In this document: positions 47,501 through 59,560 of the stretch, piece after piece
Layout of the letters: the number at the start of each line of letters is the position of its first letter
Position numbering within the stretch: the first letter of the stretch is position 1
From: Mercenaria mercenaria
Lineage: Eukaryota > Mollusca > Bivalvia > Venerida > Veneridae
Direction: 5' to 3'
NCBI RefSeq assembly: GCF_021730395.1
Contig: NC_069361.1
Coordinates: forward strand, 79,679,001 to 79,743,000
DNA length: 64,000 bases
The notes under the pieces: model-generated
Database searches by the model: none
What the model saw: only the letters and a program-made list of their open reading frames with translations
What the model was told of the DNA's origin: nothing
Position numbers and translations under genes: made by a program

Positions 47501-49199
47501 GGCCGCGATCTGTCACCAAGTTTTGTAAATATAACTTGTCATGTATAACAAACTTTTGAAGGGTCATTTAACTTCAACAGCGGTTTTTGTTTAATAATAC
47601 GGCTCTCAAAATTTAATTCGGTTTCACCAATTCAAAGCATTTGTTTAACCACACAACAGAAAATGAAAATGAGTGCACATCATGATTCAGGTAAGCCCTA
47701 CATCTAGACTGATTGCTTTGACATTGTTTACTTTGTGATAACAGAATATGTGAAAAAAAATCATGTACTCCTTACAACTCCTGTTACGAAATGTCAGGCG
47801 TTTTTCCCCCTGAAAATAAATGATATAAAAAATAAAAAAGGCAAAGATAAACAGAAAAGGCATTTTTCAGTTTCTAAGAACCAAGCTAAATAAGCTGGTA
47901 GAATAGACCAGTCACATAGAATCGGCTAGTTTAAGATAGTCTCGAATATATAAATATGTTCGCATAAATTAATATGTTACGTTAAATGTTATAAACTTTA
48001 ATTTTCAATGGCAGTCAGTATTATTGTAAAATTAACCATTAATATCTGCTTGTCTGCAGGTGAGTGCAGAGGGCGATGTTGACCACATTGCGTGACACTT
48101 CCATCGGCTTAAAATATCCATTTCCGAGTAAAAAAATCCCCATATTATTAAAGAAAATCGACTAGAACAAAAGCCGAAATTTCATTTATTTCGAACAATT
48201 GCTTACTCCTACAGCATGACCGTAGACATATGTGGTGTTTAAAAGTGTCTTATAACCGTTTTCCTAAAAACATTTGGGTGCTCTTACAACATCAGATAGT
48301 ATTGACATCCCGCTGTATGCCTTAATATACCAAATAATATTACATGACTTAGTTTGTGTGCTGTTGACGGGTCTAGAGATCAATTGGACATAAGTCAAAC
48401 CTTGAATAAAGACTTTAAAAACCCCCCCAAAAATTCTGATGTTATGTAATAAAACACTAAATATCTTGCCCGTCAATAGTAAAAAAATTTGGCCCATGGA
48501 TCCGTCAGCTCGCGCACACCTTTTTATCGGTATCGTTTAAAGGGAGAAAAATTCAGTACAAATCATTACTTTATATAAATGGGTTGTTTCCCTTGCTGGG
48601 AAACAAAAATATATAGATAATAAACTTTGTATAGAATTAATAATGCGTTGTAGGAACTATTTACATGTGTACTCCTTAAATAAATCGCCGGTCTAAAATG
48701 TGTGCTATTTGACCACCTCTATTGAAGTCAGTCACTCGGATTATAAGTAAACTATTAGAAATAAAACGGTGAAAAGTAAATTCCAGTGTCATACAAAACA
48801 TTTAATGAGTGGCTTGTCGGTCAATAGTCAAAACTATAGTCTCTCTCTCTTATGCGGACCTAAGGCAATAGTATTTACTATTGACCTACAGGTCATTGAA
48901 TAAGTGTATAATATTGACAATAAAACAAAACAAATCATTTACGAACACAAAACAAAAATTCCTTCTGTTAGATTAGAGCGACTGGTCTGACACAGGGTTA
49001 TCAAAAATTATTTCAAAAAATGAATTTCGAAAGCACTCAAAGAAAGTCATTAATATTTTCTTCCAAACATTTGTGACAGAGCACACAGAGAAATCTGTCA
49101 CAGTTAAATAATACTATCTTCAACTTTGAAAAATTAGGTCAATATCAATGTTCAATAGCGCAAATTAAAAGTTAAATTAGGTTTATATACATTTCGTGA

Positions 49200-49265
49200 G
49201 CTGAGCGCGAAACTATTGTAACTGTAAATAAATAAAGAATAAGATACAATAGTTTCGCGCTCAGC
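49200..49265. repeat. Perfect 21-bp inverted repeat (hairpin)
   Basis: GCTGAGCGCGAAACTATTGT+A at 49200-49220 is perfectly repeated in inverse at 49245-49265, with a 24-nt AT-rich loop. The arms have CpG-containing sequence unlike the AT-rich surroundings. Could be a tiny fold-back element or a transcribed hairpin. Confidence 0.95.
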
Positions 49266-50064
49266 CCTTGATTTCTAAAGTTAATAGTTGTTTTAGTTAG
49301 ACAGTGTATACCGAACGCTTGAAAAAAATGTATAAATAAATAAATAAAATTGATTCGAAACCCTTGGAATCTTGCTTAAACACAAATGTTTCATAATAAT
49401 ATTATTATGGGGTGATACGCATGCAAGACAGTTATAGCATCAGCTCTTATTTTTCAAATTGAAAATTTCAACATGAAGCTTTCGAAACTCTGTAATGTAA
49501 ACAGATATTTAGGTAGGATCTTTGAAAACTGACAATTGGATAAAAATAATTTAAAAATTCCCTTATCTATGACAGTTCTTTTTACGAAAACAAAACACAC
49601 ACACAAACACACACAAAGAGTTTATAAATTATGCAAGTAAAGCTTGCGCATCAGTCAACTTCCGTTATAGAAGTTAAATTGTCAAACAGGCTTATTTTTT
49701 CTTACAAAACATGTCAGTTTCTACAAATATTTTTAAGAACAACACTTTAATACTTTTTTTTTCATTCGCAATCTTCTACAACGATGTAGAAGAGATGTCT
49801 TATTTAAATTCTTTGTTTGGAAGTATGTAATAAGCAAATTCTATCACCGAGATACAAAGTACTTGAATAAAAAGTTGGCTATAACTTCAAGAGTCGTTGG
49901 AACTAATAAACACGCACGACACCTATCTATCTGTATACCAACGTAGATTAAGATATTTATTCGGGTCAAGCTGAGTAAAAAGGTCCTAATTTGAAAGTTT
50001 GTTTCTGACTTAAGTAATGAAAAAAAGAGAATTTGGACTCTGTGTAAAAGGGATTACTTGCTCT

Positions 50065-50074
50065 TATATAAAGG
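50065..50074 (+). promoter_or_regulatory. Possible TATA box of the membrane-protein gene
   Basis: TATATAAAGG lies about 430 bp before the ATG at 50503. It would imply a 5' UTR of about 400 nt or an unseen upstream exon. Confidence 0.25.
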
Positions 50075-50502
50075 ACGACGTTGGATTGAAAGCGCGAAGA
50101 AATTGAAGTAACAACTATGGATAGTGCTTTAAGCAGCTTATTACAAGATATGCTTCGTATTTAAATTGAAACACCACTTTCGTATGAAAGCAATTTAAAA
50201 TATTGTGTAAAGTATATCTGAGTGATACTGTTTTATTAACCTATATGTTTTATAGGTTTGATTAAAATTTCGACATCTTTACATACATCTCGAAGTGCGG
50301 TGCTATAATAATTCTCCAGTGACAAGTTCGTGTATGAAAAGGATTCCCGATTCCCTTTCAGATTGTCGATAAAGTTACAAAACTGAAAACATATCAGCAC
50401 GTGGTAAAAAAACAAAAAACAAAAAACAAAAAAAAAAAAAAAAACAACAAAAAACAATGGGAACAATAATTCGATACTGATCTGGCCACATCTAAGTGCG
50501 AA

Positions 50503-53500
50503 ATGGAAATGTTTAAGGTCATATCGGCAATATTTATTGCGGACGTTTACCTGACGGGGGCACAGCAACTTTATAGTTCATTTCTACACGTTACACCAAC
50601 CAGCATTAAAGATCAGGTAACTCTTGCTGTCAAAGCTGACATTTTGTTTACTTGCTATTTCCACAGGAGGTATCGAAATGGCAGATATTAAATCGAATAC
50701 TTTTTTTTAATCATTTTTTTATACAACGTTAAGTATTTCCAGAAGGCATTATGGCATATCATGCATGTTTCTAAAATATCAGGGTGGGGGCTTGCACAAG
50801 TTGTACTGGAAGGGCATTCCAAAGTACTACGGTGGCTGGGAAGAAAGGGTACTTATAGTAATTACAGGGAACGAGGATCTGAGTATAGGAGTGGGGATGC
50901 ATGTCTTGTTAGACGGGATGGGGGGGGGGCTGGGGGGGGGGGGGGGGGGGGGGAAGTGGCACAGCAACCCCAGCCAGCATTCTATATCGGCTCGATATCA
51001 AACCGACGTCGTTGTCTATAACGGCCCAATATCGGCTGCAAATAGGAATGATGTCGGCCCGACGTCGGCAGACGATATCGGGTCAACATCATAATGACAT
51101 CGGTCCGACATTGGCAAACGATATTTTGCCAACATCAAAATGATATAGCCCCGATATTGGCAGATCATATCGTTGTCGCGAAAAAGTGTGACAAACAGTG
51201 CTTCTTCAAAGTTTTCTTCTAATATACACTTTATAAATTCTCAGAGTAATTTACTTGAGAACAGATGTGTCTCGCATCATGTGTATGATTTTATTGATAT
51301 AATTTCTTTCACAACTATATACTATATGTTTTATACAGTTACGTAAGTTTTCTGTATATTCTTAACACTATTAAAATTGTTCAATTAGAATTTTAAACAT
51401 ATTTATATTTTCATTTTTTTGTAAATATAAATATTTCTACGGCGGCATTCTACATAAAATAAAAATGCATCTTAATTATAACCTCCCTTTATTACATATA
51501 AAATTTTGATAAATACAGTCTACAAATTTTGTTTGGAACCTAGTTTGATTAATTCTGGCATACATCATATTTGCTTAATAAATTAGCACACATAAACAAT
51601 TAGATTACTTTTTCACGTTTATCAATAATATTTTGAAAAATATAGCTATATTAGAGAATCCAATATCGACCCGATGTCAATCCGACTTACGAAATAGTTA
51701 CACTGATTGATGTCGATCTACCGATTTCAATATTTTGCGGCAGTTCAACGGTCCGATCTCGGCGATATATGATCATTTTGTGTCGATTCGCCGTAAAACC
51801 TAACTCACTCACTCACTCAAAACGGCCCGACGTCGGCCCTACATCGGCACATTTTGCCGACATTCCGACATTATACCTATATCGGGCCGGTATAGTCATG
51901 CTGGCTGGTGTACCAAACCATTCACTATCTTGTAGAACATAGGGAGGCGTGAATCAGATCTCCTATCTTCAAGGGTACGTCATCTCAGCTGACATAGCAT
52001 GTTTGTGACACTGCTGTAAGGGGAGTAGTCATGATTTACCCATCGCGCTGCCCTCCTCTGAATCATTTCGATCTGGTGGATGTTTTTTTTTGTTGGGTGT
52101 AAGGGTTCCAAACACAGCTAGCATATTCTAGCTGTGGCCTGACTAGAGATTTATAAGCTACTTCTCGAACTTTTGGGTTCTTGCATGGGATGTTTCGTTT
52201 AATGAAGTTTAGTGTTCGGGTAGCTGTGAGCGTGACTAAATTGATGTGTTTATTCCAATTTAGATCTGAGGATATAGTGACCCCAAGGTACTTTGCATCA
52301 GGAACTGTTTCCAAGACTTGGCCATGGAGTGTTTTCTTTGATTTAAAAGGTTTTTTTTTACCTTGTTATGTTCTGGAAGATTTTTCGACATACTTTCTCA
52401 TATCCTTTTCAGATTCAACTTCACTATCATTTTTCATGGAAAGAACAGGGTCTGGCAGCGGGAACATGTGTGACACCTGTTTGCTTAAAAGTTTATAAAC
52501 TGACGAATAAAACCGCCCAATTTTTCGGAAGATTTACCGGTTTTCAGTGGTGGTGTTATCGGGGTTGTGCAAGCAAAAATGTTATTTCAGACCTGTCGTC
52601 CCTAATGTTTACGGAAGTTACCAGCTTCGGTGGTCTTAAATGGGAAGCTGGAGAAGAAACAGTCATCCATACGTTCAATGCCGCCGACGCCGACGATATA
52701 ACAATTAGGTGAAGTTCATTAAATTTGTCTTCTTTTTTTACTCAAATTTGCCAAGTACATTCACTTTTCTCTTTTTATTTTGCTGCTAGTTCCTTAACAG
52801 GCGTATCGAATTTCAAATGCATACACAATACACATTTCTTAAACAGTTTGAATGAAAAGGTCTACAAACTCTTCTCTCCCTTTAAGAAAGCTTAACTGAT
52901 GCTTTCTGATTTTTTTTTAAGATTTCAGTTTTCAAACGGGACACACTCTGAAGTAGTCGAGGACGCGCATTTGAATCTTGGAATAAGAAGTGACACAAAA
53001 AGGCCCAATATGAGTCCGTCCACAGCTGTTTTGCCAATATATAGGTAAGCATATCACATAGACTTGGTTAAACTACTTTAAACTCAGTTTTACTCGTAGT
53101 GGAACTATATCTAAGGTTGTCAAAGTCAACGAAATAATGTTTAACATTCCATGTCCCTATGAATCAGCTGTTTTAGCCTAACTATGAAATATTATGCCAA
53201 TGAAATTATGAGCCTACAACATACATACTTATTTTATAACCGTTATTCAGGGTTCCTCTTGGCTGCTCTGTAGAGATCGACCTGTTTCCCTATGACGGGG
53301 ATGGAGATTACACCACATGTAGATGGAATAACATCTTACCGTCCGCCAGCCTAGATAATGTAAGAAAGCTGCAGAATCCCAAGAGATTGGTTGGTGACCG
53401 AGCTCTTCAAGGCGAATGCACCAATGTATTTTCCTTGGGATGTTGCAGATGAAAGTTTAACAGGAAAGAAACATACATCAAACGTAATTCTTGTTAAAAA

Positions 53501-56385
53501 CATTCATTTGCTGTCAAATTTGTGTAAGTTATGCGTGGTAAGGCCGTAATATATTGACGTTCCGCCACAGAACGTGCATATTAACAAGAGGGCCATGATG
53601 TCCTTATATTGCTCATCCGATTTTTACAACTTTGGTTGTGGGAATAGTACCTTGATATTGGGTTTTAATATTATGCTATCATCCCCAGTCCAGATAACTG
53701 AACAAGGGTCCCAGTTACAAATTTACCCTAGATTTTAAATTGACAAACATTCTAACCAAGTGCCATGAAGATTGGTACAAAATGTGAACTTACGAGTGCT
53801 AGTTTTTGTTTTTGTTTTTGCTTGTTTTTGACCCAAGTATTCCAGTTTAAAACTTGACGAGCACTTAAAAACTTTGGTTTACCGGTATGCGAGATAAAAA
53901 AAAATGTATCAACATCGCGTGTTTTCCTTTTTAACATTTATTTAGTCCCTTAAAACGCCCCTTGAAAACGACAAAAAACAGCAATCATATGCTAGAACAA
54001 GACAATGTTTGATTACCGAAAGAAAGAAACATAATGGATAGTAATAATGTTGGCTATTTTTGTCACGTTTCTTTCACATGTAATAAAATGAATATTATAA
54101 ACGTATCCCAGTATGTTTATTTTCCTTTCATTTTAGACTTCGTGCAAAATAGCAGTTCATGCAACGTCATCTACTGGGTACCGAGCAGGTCAGCAGTACA
54201 AGGGGTCTGTGTACCTCGAAGATTATTCTTCTGTACCAGTAAATATTTCCAGAAACGGCAACAGTTCCGTCACATCCGGTCCCTTCAGTAGCGCCCCGGT
54301 CATTGTGAGTATTGTACTTTACTCTTCTAGTTCCAGCGAGTCCTAGTTACTCCCGGAAAAAAGCCATTTCTATTCAGTTACACCTCATTTTTCTTCAAAG
54401 AACAAACTAAGTTTAATGTCTTAGGTACAGGCAAGCCAGAATCTTTATATATACATACGACACCCACTGTTTCTTAATATGCACGTTGTCTTAATGTCAA
54501 GTAAGATATTTAAACATTTTCATTTTTCAGTTCACTGTATACGTCAGTAACGCTCTGTCAGCCCCGAGCAACTGCTTGTCTAAACCCCGGTTTGAGCCCA
54601 ATCATGCCTCAGCCACTCGGTCATATCTCCCGCTTACTAATTACTCCACAAAATTAACAACGACCGAGAAAAATGTAACGTAAGTATCTTGAAGTATTTT
54701 GATTTGTATGCAAACAGAGTAGTTCTATAAACCGTCTTTTAATAATACGATGCTTTCTGAAGTTGTACTTTTACGTTTCATTTAGAAAGAATGCGTTTAT
54801 GTATATACATAACTGATGGACCATTTTGGACATATTAAACCTTAGGAATGAATAACACGTGTAGCCAAAACTTTGCAAATAAACTATAAATGCAAATGGC
54901 ATTATTTACTATTTTGCAGAATTCTTACAGTAGGACATCAAGGCACTGTGTTTCACAATACTGCAACCAGTTCTGGCACAGAAGTAACTTCAGACTGGAC
55001 CATCACCGGAAATGACACAGGCGTATATAAAACCTGTTTCATGGTGTATAATAGTAATGGGTAATTTTTGCAGGTGTTCTGAAAATATTTACCGTTTCAA
55101 AAAATGATATCAGAAAAGTCACATTTTGTGTAAACATCGTCTAAAAAGATGGCTTAACCTGGGCATGTAGTTTTGTTTTGTCGAGTTTTTAGTCTAATAG
55201 CCATATGACAACTTACGAGCCTTAATTTAGTAAGTGTAGGAAGACCCCAATTACCCCTTCGTAATATTTCTTGCACCTCAGGAGAATTGTCGGCAGACAT
55301 TGGTCTAAAATAAATTTCACAAAATTGACAGTATACTAAGATGAAACTAAATCTACTGATATCATATATGCAGTCACTTTCTGCAAGTATGGTTAAACAA
55401 TAAAATAATTCTGACAACTTAGATTTCTATCTCAAGCTGTCTTTTCTATGCAATCATAATTTGCCGGTCCGTGCATTTATATTCATTTCAATCAATTTTC
55501 ATATATATTAATATTGTTACCCTATAAACTACCTATACTTTTTCAGGGTGCCGGGAGATACGATATGCGACACTTTGCTGACAGGAGGTTAGCATTTTCT
55601 GATATAAAACAACTACACTGTATGTTCATATTGTCATTAGATAACAGCCGGAGCAATTCTCATTAGATTTTGTAAAAAGCGTCATCAGATTAAATAATTC
55701 TGCAAATAATTGCTAATTTCCTAGTACGTCGCCAAAAAGTAAAAAAAAAAAAAAACACTAAAAAGTGCATTGATATTTTCAGATACTGACGACTGTGCAC
55801 GAAATGACACGTGCACGGATAAATCATGTAGACACTGCAAGGATTACTGGCAATATTACACGTGCTCATATGATACTTGCAATGGTATGTCCCTGCTCCT
55901 TATAACAACTTTCATGTAGCGACTTCAGACCAGTCAAATCAGCCAGGAGTCAAATCGGACTTTTCCGTTTATTTCTTAAATAGTCTGTAATACAAAACGT
56001 TTTCATGCTGAAATTATGACTATTTTTCACGAAGTAATATGCTATACGTTGGCTGTCCAAACTTACAAGATAATTCAAGTTTATTTTCATAACTTTGTAA
56101 AAGTTACTTTTGTTGGCTTCAAACACTAAAGTTGTGAAATGATTTCTTGCCATCCAAGTTTATTATGAAATTATAACATAACATAATTTCTTATGAAATG
56201 TTTATGCAGTTTATTTTTGCATTTCAGATCAAAAGTTAAACCTCGGGCTGATTGTGGGTGCGGCAGTCGGATCAGTGATTCTTCTTGCTGCCATAGTAAC
56301 TGGGATATGTTTATACCTTAGGTACATTAAAAAGAAAAAGACAAAAGTGACAGATTTAAGTGAAAAACATAAGGAAATAAAATAG
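50503..56385 (+). CDS. Type I membrane glycoprotein, ten exons
   Basis: Exons: 50503-50616, 52413-52708, 52922-53044, 53251-53425, 54137-54304, 54531-54679, 54920-55060, 55547-55587, 55783-55884, 56228-56385. Every intron is GT-AG and every phase matches, giving 488 aa. The protein starts with a signal-peptide-like segment (MEMFKVISAIFIADVYLTGA). The ectodomain has about ten N-glycosylation sequons and motifs such as RWN after a GDGDY stretch, and YLEDYSSVPV followed by SSAPVIFTVYV. I associate these with a family of uncharacterised invertebrate surface proteins that carry an 'IEDF...LSSVPLQF' signature. Residues about 406-436 hold six cysteines. One TM helix spans about 442-467 (LGLIVGAAVGSVILLAAIVT...), followed by a basic 21-residue tail. 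The donor of exon 4 (AAT|GTATTT) is weak and could be placed wrongly. Intron 1 holds an antisense LINE with a nested DNA element. The function is unknown; a surface receptor or adhesion protein is likely. Confidence 0.85.
50765..52350 (-). mobile_element. 5'-truncated LINE: reverse transcriptase C-terminal region
   Basis: On the minus strand, 52345 down to 51908 encodes a CR1/Jockey-type RT tail (VPDAKYLGVTISSDLNWNKH, LEYASCVWNPYTQ, then IEMIQRRAARWVNHDYSPYS). The same protein resumes below 50970 (YYKYPFFPATVVLWNALP), so one copy was split by the DNA element at 50971-51907. Stops and frame changes are present and the 5' two-thirds is absent, so it is dead. A C/G homopolymer (about 50921-50953) lies inside it. 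It sits antisense in intron 1 of the membrane-protein gene. Confidence 0.9.
50971..51907. mobile_element. Non-autonomous DNA transposon nested in the LINE
   Basis: About 937 bp with terminal inverted repeats CAGCCAGCAT and ATGCTGGCTG (one more base pairs on each side). Subterminal regions of about 200 bp are packed with short inverted words such as CGACGTCGGC, CCGATATCGG and ATCGGGCC. The middle is AT-rich and non-coding. The reverse-transcriptase frame continues on both sides, which fixes the insertion point. The superfamily is not assigned. Confidence 0.85.
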
Positions 56386-56482
56386 AATACATTAAAAAAT
56401 CTTTATTACACTCTGTACTAAAAGAGTCTAAAATGGACATGCTTACAGATTTATGATAAATAAGAAGTACTTCATTTGTGTA

Positions 56483-56697
56483 TTAACCCTTATCATGCTG
56501 GACAGGATTGATTCTGCCTTTGCGACCAGTGTAGATCTTAATGAGCCTGCACATCCATGCAGTCTGATCATGATCTACACTGTTCGCCATTCAGTCAGTA
56601 TTTGTTTTTGGTAAGCACCCCTTTTAACAGTTAATGGTACTGTCCAGATTGAAAGATAGACAAGTCCATTATATAAATTCAGCAGGGTAAGGGTTAA
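56483..56697. mobile_element. TTAA-ended MITE (family B), copy 1
   Basis: Starts TTAACCCTTATCATGCTG and ends CAGCAGGGTAAGGGTTAA. The TTAA target and CCCTT termini suggest piggyBac mobilisation. The left half contains GCGACCAGTGTAGATC and GATCTACACTGTTCGC, a diverged version of the family A arm hairpin. It lies in the predicted 3' UTR of the membrane-protein gene. Confidence 0.75.
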
Positions 56698-56996
56698 ACT
56701 TGTAATAATGGATGAAAATTGTAGAATAAGAATGATTCAGAGAGTTGTAGAGAGCATAACAAATCTCATATATTTTAAGGAAAATGTTGAAATTTCGGTT
56801 CAATAGATTTGATTTTTTATGATTATTAATACTTGAATCAGTTAAAGGAGAAGAATTAAAGACATGTTTTTCATTCTTATCATTTTTTTAAATATCATAT
56901 TTATTTGTTGATGTAAGTGTACAAATCTATGTTATGTAATCTTGGGGATAAATATGTTTAAACTAATCAATTTAACAAATTTTGGTAAGAAATGGC

Positions 56997-57007
56997 AATA
57001 AAATAAA
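56997..57007 (+). terminator. Candidate poly(A) signals of the membrane-protein gene
   Basis: Overlapping AATAAA hexamers lie about 610 bp after the TAG at 56383-56385. An earlier, weaker GATAAATAA is near 56455. Use is inferred. Confidence 0.4.
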
Positions 57008-57626
57008 TGATCAAAATTGATAATAAACAAATTGAACTGATAGGACTGAAATTTTGTTTTGTTTGTACTTAATCAAAGCAGAATTTTACTGGCTCAGCCA
57101 GTGAAAACATCAAAAGAAAAATATTTTAAATTTAACGTCTAGATTGTCTGTCATACTATATTGAAAGTTTAAATACTTTTGAAAAAACAAACAAACAAAA
57201 AAGAAGTTCTTTTACCAGCATCAGTTTGCTGTTTATTTTTTTTGACTGTATCACTCAAGTTTTAGTTCCAAATTCCACAGCCATAAAATTAGATTGGTGA
57301 CCAGCCTCACAATGCAGCCCTGTCATTGGTCAATTTAAAAATGATGCTCAGTCAATCAGATATTGGAGTTTAGAGATTGGTCCACAAACTAAGTCTTACA
57401 ACCTAAGACACTGAGTCAGCTGATAGTAACCAATATCTGACACTTTTTACAAATAATGTTAGCAATATATTGAAATATATGGCAGTCGTGTCTCTTTCGG
57501 TAGAACAAACATGTTTTCAACTACCAAAGTTTTCACTTCATCTGACAAGTGGAATCCTTTCTCTTAGCCTGAAATTTTATCACATGAATAAAAACAACAT
57601 GGTAATTTTCTTTATTACATAAATTT
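57008..57626. other. Intergenic DNA, no gene seen
   Basis: AT-rich sequence without coding signal. Short CAAA-type repeats occur near 57188. Confidence 0.5.
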
Positions 57627-59460
57627 ACAAGAGATCACAGAGTGATCTTGGCGCCCACCAATGTGCCATTTTTGAGTGTTCCAAATTTCACTTATTGACT
57701 AGCTCAAGATCAAATTTCATTTCCGTACACAACACTGTGCATGTGGTCCAAATTCAAAAGCTGTAGCTTGAGAAATGTGAAAGTAGGTCACTAGATCAAT
57801 TTCAAGGACAAAGTTCTTTGTACACAAAACTATGCATGTGCATCAAGTTTGAAGGCTGTAGTTTGAGAAATTTGAAAGTAGGTCACTAGGTCAATCTTAA
57901 GGTCAAAGTTTATTTTGGTACACAAAACTATGCAAGTGGTCCAAATTTGAAGGCTGTAGCTTGAGAAATGTGAAAGTAGGTCACTAGGTCAAAATCAAGG
58001 TCAAATTACACTTCAGAACACAAATCTATGCATGTGGTCCAAATTTAAAGCCTGTACCTTCAAAAATGTGAAAGTAGGTCACTAGGTCAATGTCAAGGTC
58101 AAAGTCTGTTTCAGTACACAATCCTATGCATGTGGTCTAAATTTGAAGCCTGTAGCTACAGAAATGTGAAAGTAGGTCACTAGGTCAATCTTAAGGTCAA
58201 AGTTCATTTCGGTATACAAAGCTATGCAAGTGGTCCAAATTTGTAGGCTGTAGCTCGAGAAATGTGAAAGTAGGTCACTAGTACAAAATCAAGGTCAAAT
58301 TTTATTTCGAAACACTAGAATTATGCCATGTGGGTCCCCTAAATTGAATGCCAATTTAACCTCCTTCAAAAATGTGAAAGTAGGTCACTAGGTCAATGTA
58401 AAGGTCAAAGTTTGTTTTGGTACATAAAACTATGCATGTGGTCCAAATTTTAAGGCTGTAGCTCGAGAAATGTGACAGTAGGTCACTAGGTCAAAATCAA
58501 GGTCAAATTTCATTTCGGAACACAAAACTATGCATGTGGTCCAAATTTGAAGCCTGTACCTTAAAAAATGTGAAAGTAGGTCACTAGGTCAATGTCAAGG
58601 TCAAAGTTTTTTTCAGTGCACAAAACTATGCATGTGGTCCAAATTTGAAGGCTGTAGCTACAGAAATGTGAAAGTAGGTCACTAGGTCAAAATCAAGGTC
58701 AACTCATGTCATGGTTCATCTTGCCACTCAAAACCATACATGTGGTCCAAATTTGAATTTTGTAAGTTATTGACAAGAAGATTTTAAAAGCTTTTCCCTA
58801 TATAAGTCTATATGAACCATGTGACCCCCAGGGCGGGGCCATATTTGACCCTAGGGGGATAGTTTGAACAAATTTGGTAGAGAACCACTAAATGATGCTA
58901 CATTACAAATGCCAAAGCCCTAGGCTTTGTGGTTTGGACAAGAAGATTTTCAAAGTTTTTCCCTATATAAGTCGATGTAAACCATGTGACCTCCGTGACG
59001 GGGCCATATTTGACCCTAGGGGGATAATTTGAACAATCTTAGTAGAAGACCACTAGATGATGTCACATACAAAATATCAAAGCCCTTGGCCCTGTGGTTT
59101 TGAACAAGAGGTTTTTCAAAGTTTTTCCCTATAAGTCTATATAAACCATGTGACCCTTGGGGCGGGGCCATATTAGTTCCCAGGGAAATAATTTGAATCA
59201 TCTTGGTAGAGGACCACTAGATGATGCTTCATACCAAATTTTTCCCTATATAAATCTATGTAAATTATAGAAATAAACAAAGGGCCATAACTCACTAAAA
59301 ATTGTTGAACAAGTCTGATTTTCAGGGGGACACAACTAGGGTACCAATACATCATTCTGACAAAGTATGGTCAAAATCCCCCTGGTAGTTTTGGAGGAGG
59401 TGCAATAACGAGAAATTGTTAACGGACAGAAGGACGGACGGATGGAAGTTCCTACATATG
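57627..59460. repeat. Interspersed element with internal ~99-bp and ~180-bp tandem repeats
   Basis: It begins near GAGATCACAGAGTGATCTTG. About eleven ~99-bp units follow (GTGAAAGTAGGTCACTAGG, AATCAAGGTCAAA, ACTATGCATGTGGTCC, AAATTTGAAGGCTGTAGC) up to about 58760. Then come about three ~180-bp units (TTTTCCCTATATAAGTC, AACCATGTGACC, GGCGGGGCCATATTTGACCC). It ends with ACGGACAGAAGGACGGACGG. This matches a common bivalve repeat style; whether it is one element or two abutting ones is unclear. Confidence 0.75.
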
Positions 59461-59560
59461 GATACTTATGTGGCTACTCTTTTGTTCTCACTATTGTTCT
59501 TTTAGCCACGTAAGAGAAAAATAGCCTAAAAGCCTTACGGAATGAATGACATCAAAGAAC

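Larger units (their letters stand above)
44830..49199. other. Intergenic DNA, no certain gene
   Basis: Contains a tRNA-like fragment at about 46135-46195 and a possible regulatory segment at 47010-47500, listed separately. Otherwise no supported features. Confidence 0.45.

Noticed and set aside
50236-50568. Minus-strand 110-codon frame
   Set aside because: It includes a translated A/T homopolymer (runs of F) and overlaps the signal-peptide exon on the other strand.
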